From: an uncultured Campylobacter sp.
Lineage (GTDB): Bacteria > Campylobacterota > Campylobacteria > Campylobacterales > Campylobacteraceae
Direction of reading: 5' to 3'
Length of the DNA: 40,786 nucleotides
NCBI RefSeq assembly: GCF_938041645.1
Contig: NZ_CALIST010000026.1
Span: forward strand, 1-40,786
The stretch's first letter is position 1; each line of letters starts with the position of its first letter. The notes below the pieces were generated by a model. It searched no databases and had not been told where the DNA came from. It saw only the letters and a list, made by a program, of their open reading frames with translations. This document shows positions 33,698-40,786 of this stretch, piece after piece. The position numbers were made by a program, and so were the translations under genes.

Positions 33698-34299
33698 GTG
33701 AATTTTATAAAATATTTTTTCTCGGAAATTTTTAGGTTATTTAAACTCATTATGAGCGCCGCGCTTGTGCTAACTGCGGCGTATTCTTTGCGGAGCCGGA
33801 TTTAGCGGAAAATTACGAACGGAACCGCGCTCAAATTTTAGCTCTGCGCGATTTTGCACGCGAGATACAGCCCGAAGGAGTTTCTTTTGACGTCCGTTTT
33901 GGCGGCGACGAGGTCTTAAGTATGAGAGCCGTGAATAAAGACAAAAACCAAAGTGCGAGTTTTTATAGTATAGATGAAAAGACGAATGAGCGAGCTGTTT
34001 TAAAAATCCTAGGCTGGGATTTTGGGACTTTTAACGAACTTAAAGCCAAAGCAAAAAGCGCAAATGCCCAGGGCGTAAATATCTGGGAGGGCGAAACCGC
34101 TATTTATTACAAAGACGGGTTTGTGTCGGAATTTTACGAGATTTTCGAGGGTTCTGCGAGTGAGGCGGTGAAAAAGGACTACGAGATCGGCTGCGACGAT
34201 AGATTTGCCGCAGACGGCGTGGTGATGGCGCGCGACGGAGGCGCTACTACGGGCTTTATGTGCGTGGATAAGGATGGCTACGGTATTAAACGCAGATAA
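33698..34299 (+). pseudogene. Exported protein gene broken by a frameshift near 33780
   Basis: A GTG at 33698 with AGGA upstream starts MNFIKYFFSEIF…LIMSAALVLTAA, which looks like a signal peptide or membrane anchor, but this frame stops at 33803-33805. From 33781 a second frame is open without a stop through EPDLAENYERNR…ILALRDFAREI…VSFDVRFGGDE and on to 34299. That upstream part has normal composition but no start codon before ATG 33922. One base change between about 33753 and 33800 would join the two. The mature part (about 165 residues) is soluble, Asp/Glu/Lys-rich, family unknown. Alternatives are a sequencing error, or a phase-variable or shortened product from 33922. Confidence 0.65.
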
Positions 34300-35146
34300 A
34301 TTTTACAGCGGTTTTGCAGGAAATTTTAGCGGGAATTTTTGTAGGAATTTTTACCGTCGTTGCGGAGATTTTGCGAGAATTTTTTGCTGTTATTGCGAAT
34401 ATTTTAGGGTTGTTGAAAATATTTCGCAGCACCTGTTTTGTCGCGCCTGCCATTTAATCACCCGTCCCGCTAAATTTTAAAATTTAAACCGAGCGGCGTG
34501 TATTGTAGAGTCAAAGCGTTCCTCGGCGTAGTGTAAATCTTGAAATTTCAGTGGTTTAAATTTTAGCTAGCAGTTACACTAAATGAAACGGCGAGATCAT
34601 ACACGGCGCGCGCTGCTATTTAAATTAGCTTGCAGGCACGCTAAATCCTATCGAGCGCGACTACAAGGCGCGTATGATAGAGTTTAAATTTAGCTCACAG
34701 GCGCGCTAAATCCTAGCTGCGACATAATTTGCTTTAAATTTTATAATACGGCTCGCTCGAAATTTTAAACCACTAGCACAATCTGCAAATTAGCGGCAGC
34801 CCGCCTGAAATTCGCATTACACCGTGCCGCCTGTGCCGCATCGACGTCGAGTCGTATGATTTACGCTCAAAACTGATTCGCACTTATCAAAAGCCGCTAA
34901 AGCACCGACGACGCGCTGTGCCATTTGCGCCGAATTGCGCTGCACCATTCTTGTCGCATTACTTGCGCTATAAAATTTTAACGTAGGTTCGTTTTAAATT
35001 TCATTGCATCGCACAAAAAACCGTTGCGCGAGAAATTATAACGGCGGCTCGCTTTAAATTTACGTTTCGTGCCGCTTCTTGGCTAGTTTCTTTTAATCTC
35101 TCACCGCACTTTATTCTGTCACTAAATTTTAAAATTTGCTCGAATT
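34300..35146. other. Large gene-free region with degenerate repeats
   Basis: 847 bases without a supported gene. A plus-strand frame at 34274-34480 is built from repeated aattttt/gcgg text (Phe/Cys/Asn-rich) and is rejected. The region has three degenerate ~32-base repeats with ~64-base period (34555-34715) and two exact AT palindromes (34472-34485, 35124-35137). It may be eroded coding DNA. Confidence 0.5.
34555..34715. repeat. Three degenerate ~32-bp repeats, 64-bp period
   Basis: Copies at 34555-34584, 34619-34650 and 34683-34715 share the frame tttaaatt-tagct-cag-cgctaaat-ccta, with several differences between them. The unlike spacers are about 32-34 bases. The second and third copies are the most alike. 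Confidence 0.6.
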
Positions 35147-35881
35147 TTAGGAGTTTACAAGCTTTAAAAGCGCCTTTGAAATTCTTGCGATCTCATCTTG
35201 CATATGCCCGCCCGGATTTTGCTCAAACTCCGCTTTCGCGCCCGCACTGCGGCATTTTGCGATGAAATTTCGCGCCGTCTCGTCGCAGAGTGCTCCGCGC
35301 GGATTTTTCGGGTTCATCTCGGCCTCGCCCAAGGACGCGTAGACGTGCGCCAGCCCCCTTTGCGGCGAGTGTGCGGCGACGAAGGCGTCAAATCCGCCGA
35401 ACCAAAACGACGCCGAGACGCAGGCGATCTTTTGAAATTTATCGCTCGCAAACGCCGCATACGCGCTAAAAAGCCCAGCCAGCGAGTATCCCGCGCACGC
35501 TCGCCACGCAGGTTCGCCCGCGCCGAATACGTGTCGCTCGATACGCGGGATCAGCTCGTCCGTAAATTTTTCTAAGTGCGCCGCGCCTCCGCCTGCGAAA
35601 TCGCGCACCCCCTTAAACGGCGATTTTGCCGCCCACGGACTAAGCTTATCGCCCCACTGCGCCTCGTTTAGATAGATCGCCGCAAGCACGAAATCGGCGC
35701 CGCTTCGTCGCGAGACGAGTTCGTAAATTTCGCCCACACTGGCCGCGCTAAACTCCAAGGCGTGCAGGTAGATGATCGGTGCGGACGCGGCTTCTTTTGT
35801 AAAGGAGGGCGCAGCCGCAAAAGACGGCGCGTGCGGGGCGAAAATTTCTACGCGCAGGTCGTCAAATTCCAAACTTTGCAT
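35147..35881 (-). CDS. Alpha/beta-hydrolase, putative esterase
   Basis: A 244-residue hydrolase of the esterase D/enterochelin-esterase-like type (PF00756). The nucleophile elbow GYSLAG holds the catalytic serine. An acidic residue near EAEMNPKN and His in PGGHMQDE near the C-terminus complete a likely triad. No signal peptide is visible, so it is probably cytoplasmic. Relatives hydrolyse S-formylglutathione, siderophores or simple esters; no iron-uptake genes are next to it to choose among these. AAAGG lies before the ATG. It is divergent from the ABC-F gene. Confidence 0.82.
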   Translation of the reverse strand: MQSLEFDDLRVEIFAPHAPSFAAAPSFTKEAASAPIIYLHALEFSAASVGEIYELVSRRSGADFVLAAIYLNEAQWGDKLSPWAAKSPFKGVRDFAGGGAAHLEKFTDELIPRIERHVFGAGEPAWRACAGYSLAGLFSAYAAFASDKFQKIACVSASFWFGGFDAFVAAHSPQRGLAHVYASLGEAEMNPKNPRGALCDETARNFIAKCRSAGAKAEFEQNPGGHMQDEIARISKALLKLVNS

Positions 35882-35960
35882 TGCTGAACCTTTAAAAGTT
35901 ATTAAAATTTAATAGAATTTTGTGTAAAATCACCGAATTTAACACTAGAGGAACTTAAAA

Positions 35961-37907
35961 TTGGCTTTGATCGAGCTTATCGATGTTACGAAAAAATTCG
36001 GCTCTCACATCGTTTTAGACGGCGTAAATTTCGCACTGGACGCTAACGAGCGCGTCGCTGTGATCGGCAAAAACGGCGGCGGCAAGTCCACGCTGATGAA
36101 GATCGTCGCGGGGCTGTGCGAGACCGACGAGGGGCGCGTGATCACTCAAAACGGGCTAAATATCCAGATGCTCGCTCAAACGCCGAAATTTGAAGACAAT
36201 CTCTCGGTCAAAGACGCGCTGCGAAGGGAGCTAGCTGAAATTTACGCCGCCCTTAGCGAATACGACGCGATCTCAAGCGAAATCGCTGCACATCCCGAAA
36301 ATCAGGAGCTTTTAGCGCGCCAAGACGAACTGATTAAATTTATCGAGGCCAAGGACGGCTGGCAGATCGACAATAAGATCGAGCAGGTGCTGCAAAATTT
36401 CGGGCTTAAAATTTACGAAAACCGCTCCGTCTGCACGCTTAGCGGCGGCGAAATTCGTCGCGTGGCGCTGGGCGCGCTGGTGCTTAAAAAGCCCGACGTG
36501 CTGCTGTTGGACGAGCCCACGAACCACCTCGACGTCTATATGGTGAAATTTCTAGAGGACATGCTGCTTGGCTCGAAGCAGACGATCGTTTTTATCAGCC
36601 ATGATCGCTACTTCATCGACCGCTTGGCGACGCGCAGTATCGAGATCGAAGAGGGTAAAATTTCAAATTTCGACGGCGGATATGAGAACTATCTGAGGCG
36701 CAAGCAGGAGATGCTCGCCTCGCTCGAAAAGTCCCACGAGACGCTGCTTAAACAGCTACGCGCCGAGGAGGAGTGGCTACACCGCGGCGTAAAGGCGCGC
36801 CTAAAGCGCAACGAAGGGCGCAAGGCGCGTATCATGCAGATGAGGCAGGATGCGAAGAAAAACCCGGGCGCGATCCGTCGCGTGCGGATCGAGCTGGAGC
36901 GTGCGAGCAGGAGCTTTAACGGCACGGGCGGCGACAATCGCAAAAAGATGCTTTTTGAATGCACGAATATCGGTAAAATTTTAAACGGCAAGGTGCTTTT
37001 CAAGGGCTTTTCGGCGCGAGTTTTGCAGGGCGAGCGCATCGGTATCGTAGGCGCCAACGGCGCGGGCAAAAGCACTCTGCTTAAAATTCTACTCGGTCGC
37101 AGCAAGATCGATGCGGGCGAGATCAAACGCGGCGAGATCAGGATCGGCTACTTCGATCAGACCCGCAGCGGCATCACGGACGATAAAAGCATAATCGAAA
37201 TTTTCTGTCCCAACGGCGGCGATCACATCAATGTCCGCGGCAGCTACATGCACGTCTATGGGTATTTGAAAAATTTCTTGTTTCCGAAGGAATTTTTGGA
37301 TAAACCGATCGGCGTGCTTAGCGGCGGCGAAAAGAACCGCCTGGCACTTGCGAAGCTCTTTACCGAGCAGTACGATTGCCTGATTTTGGACGAGCCGACG
37401 AACGATCTTGATATCGCGACGATCAATATTTTGGAGGACTACCTGCTAAGCTTCGAAGGTGCGGTAATCATCGTAAGCCACGATCGCTATTTTATCGATA
37501 AGATCACGAATAAGCTTTGGGTTTTCGAAAAAAACGGCGTTATCGATCAAATTCAAATGCCATATTCGGAGTATTTGGAGTTTGAAGACGAGATGGCGGA
37601 GATTGACCAGATCGAGGTCGACGCGAGCGTGAGCGCGGAGGAAGGTGGCCGCGAAAACAAAAAGGAAAAGACGAGCGCTGCAAAACTTAGCTATAAGCAG
37701 AATAAAATTTTAGAGGAGTATCCCGCTAAGATCGAGGCTATCGAGGCGCGTATAAAAGAACTAAATCACGCGCTTTCGACGCCTGAAATTTATCAAAAGC
37801 TCGGGATGCAGGGGCTTTTTGAAGAGCTTGAAGAAAAAAGAGGAACGTTAAACAGTATGGAAAATGAATATTACGAAGTGCTTTCGCTTGCCGAGAGCCT
37901 AAAGTAG
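35961..37907 (+). CDS. ABC-F family ATP-binding protein (Uup-like)
   Basis: Soluble tandem ABC ATPase without membrane domain; the family acts on ribosomes or, for Uup, on DNA/ribosome quality control. First ABC: Walker A GKNGGGKST (36-44), LSGGEIRRVAL, Walker B LLLDEPTNHLD. A charged linker with KSHETLLKQLRAEEEWL and many Arg follows (the tRNA-interaction motif region). Second ABC: GANGAGKST, LSGGEKNRLAL, LILDEPTNDLD. The C-terminal ~70 residues are a coiled coil, as in Uup. The start is TTG at 35961 with AGAGGA upstream, giving MALIELIDVT, and TAAAAT at 35925-35930 is a possible -10. 648 residues. First gene of a five-ORF run. Confidence 0.93.
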   Translation: MALIELIDVTKKFGSHIVLDGVNFALDANERVAVIGKNGGGKSTLMKIVAGLCETDEGRVITQNGLNIQMLAQTPKFEDNLSVKDALRRELAEIYAALSEYDAISSEIAAHPENQELLARQDELIKFIEAKDGWQIDNKIEQVLQNFGLKIYENRSVCTLSGGEIRRVALGALVLKKPDVLLLDEPTNHLDVYMVKFLEDMLLGSKQTIVFISHDRYFIDRLATRSIEIEEGKISNFDGGYENYLRRKQEMLASLEKSHETLLKQLRAEEEWLHRGVKARLKRNEGRKARIMQMRQDAKKNPGAIRRVRIELERASRSFNGTGGDNRKKMLFECTNIGKILNGKVLFKGFSARVLQGERIGIVGANGAGKSTLLKILLGRSKIDAGEIKRGEIRIGYFDQTRSGITDDKSIIEIFCPNGGDHINVRGSYMHVYGYLKNFLFPKEFLDKPIGVLSGGEKNRLALAKLFTEQYDCLILDEPTNDLDIATINILEDYLLSFEGAVIIVSHDRYFIDKITNKLWVFEKNGVIDQIQMPYSEYLEFEDEMAEIDQIEVDASVSAEEGGRENKKEKTSAAKLSYKQNKILEEYPAKIEAIEARIKELNHALSTPEIYQKLGMQGLFEELEEKRGTLNSMENEYYEVLSLAESLK

Positions 37908-37912
37908 GCGCG

Positions 37913-39121
37913 ATGGTTTGGTTTTTGATCTTTTTATACGCGCTTTACACGATTTATAAAATTTCGCTCGATCTGCTCGAGCTAAGCTTCATCCGCGCTA
38001 AGCTAAAGGAGCCTGCGGTGGTGCTTAGCGAGGAGGATTATCGCAAGGCGGGCGAGGTCGGCGCGGTAAATTTAAAATTTAATATATTTTCGCACTGCTT
38101 TTCGTTTGCGGTGGCGCTTATTTGGATACTTGCGGGCGCGGGCGCGTTACAGCGCGCGATATATGATCTAGCGGGCGATGGGATTTTGGCGGGGAGCTGC
38201 TTTGTAACGGCGTTTTTAATCATCGGCGGCGCGGCGGCGCTTCCGCTTGAGATTTACAAAACCTTTGTAAAAGATCGCCGCCTAGGCTTTTCCACGATAA
38301 CGCCCGCCATTTTCGTAAAAGACGCGCTAAAATCGCTCATGCTCACGCTGGTTTTCGGCTTTGCGGTAGCCTCTGCGCTCGTTTTTTGCGTAAATAGCTT
38401 GGGCGCACACTGGTGGATCTGGGGCTTTCTGCTAAGCTTCGGCATAGTTTTACTGATAAATTTGATCTATCCGACCGTTATTGCGCCGCTGTTTAATAAG
38501 ATGCAGCCGCTAGAGCAAGGCGAGCTAAAAGAGCGCATAGAGGGGCTTTTGCAACGCTGCGGCTTTAAAAGTAGCGGCGTTTTTACGATTGACGCGAGCA
38601 AACGCGACAAGCGCCTAAATGCCTATTTCGGCGGCTTCGGCGCGACGAAAAAGGTCGTGCTTTTCGACACGCTCATAGAGAAGCTGAGCGAGGATGAAAT
38701 TTTAGCCGTTTTAGGGCACGAGCTCGGGCATTTCAAACACGGCGACATTTTAAAAAATTTAGCGCTTAGCTTCGTGCTTTTGGGCGTGACGTTTGCGGTA
38801 TTCGGAAACCTCCCCGCAGGCGTGTTCGGCGCGCTAGGACTTAACGCGGACGGCGGCGCGACGCTGGTTTTTATGATTTTGTTTGCGCCGATTTTACATG
38901 CGTTTTTTGAGCCTGTAATCTCCAAGCTTAGCCGCATGCACGAATTTAGCGCAGACCGGCATGGCGCGAGCATGCAGGATAAAGAGAGTATGATCGGCGC
39001 GCTAAAGAAGCTGGGCAGCGAAAACAAGGCGTTTCCGCTCGCTCATAAAATTTACGCCGCGGTGTATTATTCGCACCCAAGCCTATATGAGCGCATAAGA
39101 GAGCTTGATGAGGATCGCTGA
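37913..39121 (+). CDS. M48 family zinc metallopeptidase (Ste24-like)
   Basis: Integral membrane protease of the CAAX-prenyl-protease-1/Ste24 type. In bacteria these proteases are linked to membrane protein quality control. The N-terminal Ste24 domain has about five hydrophobic segments. The active-site helix is GHELGHFKHGD (HELGH 269-273), and the third ligand Glu is in MHEFSADRHG. The 402 residues match the family. It starts five bases after the ABC-F stop and overlaps prmC by 14 bases, so it is co-transcribed. Confidence 0.93.
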   Translation: MVWFLIFLYALYTIYKISLDLLELSFIRAKLKEPAVVLSEEDYRKAGEVGAVNLKFNIFSHCFSFAVALIWILAGAGALQRAIYDLAGDGILAGSCFVTAFLIIGGAAALPLEIYKTFVKDRRLGFSTITPAIFVKDALKSLMLTLVFGFAVASALVFCVNSLGAHWWIWGFLLSFGIVLLINLIYPTVIAPLFNKMQPLEQGELKERIEGLLQRCGFKSSGVFTIDASKRDKRLNAYFGGFGATKKVVLFDTLIEKLSEDEILAVLGHELGHFKHGDILKNLALSFVLLGVTFAVFGNLPAGVFGALGLNADGGATLVFMILFAPILHAFFEPVISKLSRMHEFSADRHGASMQDKESMIGALKKLGSENKAFPLAHKIYAAVYYSHPSLYERIRELDEDR

Positions 39122-39908
39122 GGCGCTAAGATGGGGCTTGGGGCAGTGCGGCTCAAAATACGTCGCGCGCGAAATTTTAAAGCTTTGCGAGCGACTTAGT
39201 GGCGAGCAGCTCGTGCTAAGATACTCGGAAGAGCTCGCGCACGAAGCGGAGTTTCGCGCTAAGATCGTTGAATTTAAAGACGGTCGCCCGCTTGAATACA
39301 TCACGCAAAGCTGCGAGTTTATGGGCTTTAAATTTTACGTCGACGAGCGGGTGCTGATACCGCGCTGCGAGACCGAAATTTTAGTAAAAAAGGCGCTTAC
39401 TTTGGCGCAAAGCTTGGGCGAGCCGCGCATTTGCGAGATCGGCACGGGCAGCGGCATAATCGCTATCTGCTTAAAAAAACTACTTCCCGCTTGCCGCATC
39501 ACGGCTAGCGATATCAGCGCGGATGCGCTTGAGGTAGCGCGCGCAAACGCCGCGAGCTTAGGCGCGGACGTCGAGTTTGTGCACTGCGCCTACGCGGATG
39601 AGATTGTGGGCGAGTTTGATCTAATCGTCTCAAATCCTCCATACATCGCAAACTCATACGAATTAGACGCGCGCGTGCTGCAGGAGCCGAAACAGGCGCT
39701 GTTTGGCGGCGAGCGGGGAGATGAAATTTTAAAACGCATCGTACTGATCGCCGCACGGCGCGCAAAATTTCTAGCCTGCGAGATGGGCTACGATCAAAAG
39801 CAAAGTTTGTCGGCGTTTTTGCGCGAGCAGGGCTTTAGAGCGGAATTTTACAAAGATTTGGCGCAGTTTGATCGCGGATTCGTCGCGCGAAATTTAAACA
39901 GATCGTAG
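39108..39908 (+). CDS. prmC: Peptide chain release factor N5-glutamine methyltransferase PrmC
   Basis: Methylates the glutamine of the GGQ motif in RF1/RF2, using S-adenosylmethionine. The SAM loop IGTGSGI (111-117) and the catalytic NPPYI (176-180) are present. The N-terminal RF-binding domain includes RPLEYITQSCEFMG and VLIPRCETE. 266 residues. ATG 39108 is preferred over the TTG one codon earlier. The gene starts inside the M48 coding region (14-base overlap), and an UDG-like gene follows seven bases after the stop. Confidence 0.95.
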   Translation: MRIAEALRWGLGQCGSKYVAREILKLCERLSGEQLVLRYSEELAHEAEFRAKIVEFKDGRPLEYITQSCEFMGFKFYVDERVLIPRCETEILVKKALTLAQSLGEPRICEIGTGSGIIAICLKKLLPACRITASDISADALEVARANAASLGADVEFVHCAYADEIVGEFDLIVSNPPYIANSYELDARVLQEPKQALFGGERGDEILKRIVLIAARRAKFLACEMGYDQKQSLSAFLREQGFRAEFYKDLAQFDRGFVARNLNRS

Positions 39909-39915
39909 GCGCGCC

Positions 39916-40581
39916 GTGCAAAGCTCGCAACTACGCAGGCTGCTTTATTACAAAGCGTTCGGCTACCGCTACGTAAGCGCCGAAATTTTAAGCGGCGGCG
40001 AGCGATTTTTTAAGGCGCTGGACGCGCTGAAATCCGCTACCGCTGAGTGCAATCTCTGCGAGCTTGCCAAAACGCGCACGGGAGGCGGCGAGCAAAATTT
40101 TAAAAATTTCAAAACTATCAAAAATTTTAAAAATTCTAAAACACCCGCGAACGTAAAACTTATGATCGTAGCTCTCGCGCCGGGCGTTAGCGAGGGTGTT
40201 AGCGGCAGCTTGGAGGCTGAGGTAGCGGCGGCGCTAGATCAAATTTGCGCGCCGGAAGAAATTTATTTTAGCTTTTTAATAAGGTGTGCGGTGCCGCAAA
40301 ATAGGCGCATAAGCTCGGAAATAATTTTAAAATGCGCGCCCTATCTGACCGACGAAATCAAAATTTTAAAGCCTAAAGTCGTGCTCTGCCTAGGGGAGCT
40401 CTGCTGCAAAATCGTGCTGCGAAACGGCGATCTAGCGGGCATGGACGCGCTGCACGGCTCGGTATTTAACGAGGACGGCATCAGCTTCGTGCCGAGCTTC
40501 GATCCCGCATTCATCGCGCAAAATCCGAGCAAGGCGGAGCTTTTCAAAGAGGATCTGCAAAGGATAAAAGAGCTGCTGTGA
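39916..40581 (+). CDS. Uracil-DNA glycosylase superfamily (family 4-like) protein, altered motifs
   Basis: Four cysteines, Cys45/Cys48 (CNLC), Cys124 and Cys140, are placed as in the iron-sulfur family 4 UDGs. The Rossmann-like core shows KLMIVALAPGVSEG, LIRCAVPQNR, KPKVVLCLGE and FVPSFDPAFI. Two motifs differ from active enzymes: GEAPG is ALAPG, and the His-Pro-Ser motif reads VPSFDP, lacking the histidine. About 18 residues (NFKNFKTIKNFKNSKT) after Cys48 are encoded by AT-repeat DNA, an insertion. The start is GTG 39916. It may be a non-catalytic or altered-specificity member. 221 residues, co-transcribed with prmC. Confidence 0.8.
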   Translation: MQSSQLRRLLYYKAFGYRYVSAEILSGGERFFKALDALKSATAECNLCELAKTRTGGGEQNFKNFKTIKNFKNSKTPANVKLMIVALAPGVSEGVSGSLEAEVAAALDQICAPEEIYFSFLIRCAVPQNRRISSEIILKCAPYLTDEIKILKPKVVLCLGELCCKIVLRNGDLAGMDALHGSVFNEDGISFVPSFDPAFIAQNPSKAELFKEDLQRIKELL

Positions 40582-40688
40582 TGCGCATTTTGGCGCTTTC
40601 TTTGCGTGCTATTTTGATTTTGTGTGCAGCTTTTTGCGCGGGCGCCGCGATTTTCATTGCGGCGGGCAAGCAGACGGGGCGAATTTGA
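40581..40688 (+). CDS. Tiny hydrophobic ORF (35 residues)
   Basis: ATG overlaps the previous stop by one base (TGATG), typical of coupled genes. The 35 residues are one hydrophobic helix (ILALSLRAILILCAAFCAG, then AAIFIAAGK) with a basic tail. It could be a small membrane protein at the end of the operon or a chance frame. The last 98 bases of the window contain nothing else I can call. Confidence 0.35.
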   Translation: MRILALSLRAILILCAAFCAGAAIFIAAGKQTGRI

Positions 40689-40786
40689 CCTGCTTAAATT
40701 TCACGGACTAGCGGGATTTTAGCGGAGTAAAACACAGACTCGATCTGCGCGAGTTTAAATTTAAAAGCGAGAAAATTTCATAAAGC

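Noticed and set aside
34274..34480. 68-codon Phe/Cys/Asn-rich frame
   Set aside because: Encoded by simple repeated ggaattttt/gcgg text and overlaps the end of the frameshifted gene.
34555..34715. CRISPR array
   Set aside because: Only three copies with several mismatches each, and no cas genes in the window.

Overview
The window is chromosomal DNA of a Campylobacter-type epsilonproteobacterium. The evidence is a partial 16S rRNA gene with the campylobacterial V1-V3 layout, a futalosine-pathway deaminase, ciaB, racRS, and several gene neighbourhoods in the same order as in C. jejuni: mqnX/sppA/aroQ/pepP/folK/flhG, yciA/ciaB, murC/membrane protein/mutS2, and dnaJ/racR/racS/recR. Base composition is mixed, with coding DNA rich in GC and short AT-rich islands. 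flhF is missing between folK and a decayed-looking flhG. Together these suggest a non-flagellated, higher-GC species such as C. gracilis. The genus is firm; the species is inference.

Layout. 1-793 is the 5' half of a 16S rRNA gene on the minus strand, followed by its leader and promoter (794-1465). 1466-3543 (minus) holds sppA and an aminodeoxyfutalosine deaminase. 3716-8719 (plus) runs aroQ, pepP, folK, the FlhG-like ATPase, a LOG-family protein and mnmA, mostly overlapping or closely spaced. 9249-16235 is a mixed stretch of small metabolic genes: a DKNYY-like membrane protein, cupin, luxS, tautomerase, FMN-binding protein, dimeric dUTPase, EI24-like membrane protein, zinc-ribbon protein and YciA thioesterase. 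16420-19032 carries ciaB and a repeat-bearing membrane protein. 19033-19668 has no gene but holds two facing G-rich structured repeats. 19669-28115 contains mutS2, a low-complexity membrane protein, murC, recR, racS, racR and divergent dnaJ. 28461-35881 holds an orphan protein, a YgjP-like metallopeptidase, a MATE transporter, a GNAT enzyme, an amidohydrolase, a frameshifted exported protein and an esterase. 35961-40688 (plus) is an operon of ABC-F ATPase, M48 peptidase, prmC, a UDG-like protein and a tiny hydrophobic ORF.

Most genes are core housekeeping. I see no phage, transposase, CRISPR array or toxin-antitoxin locus. What stands out is repeat biology. A short AT palindrome (aaattttaaaattt) recurs exactly at nine or more places in intergenic and coding DNA. 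It, or the related aaaattct unit, has apparently been built into conserved proteins as long Asn/Ser/Gln-rich or 'EILKF' linkers. An eight-base tandem array, a 24-base coding repeat and an inverted pair of G-quadruplex/hairpin elements add to this.
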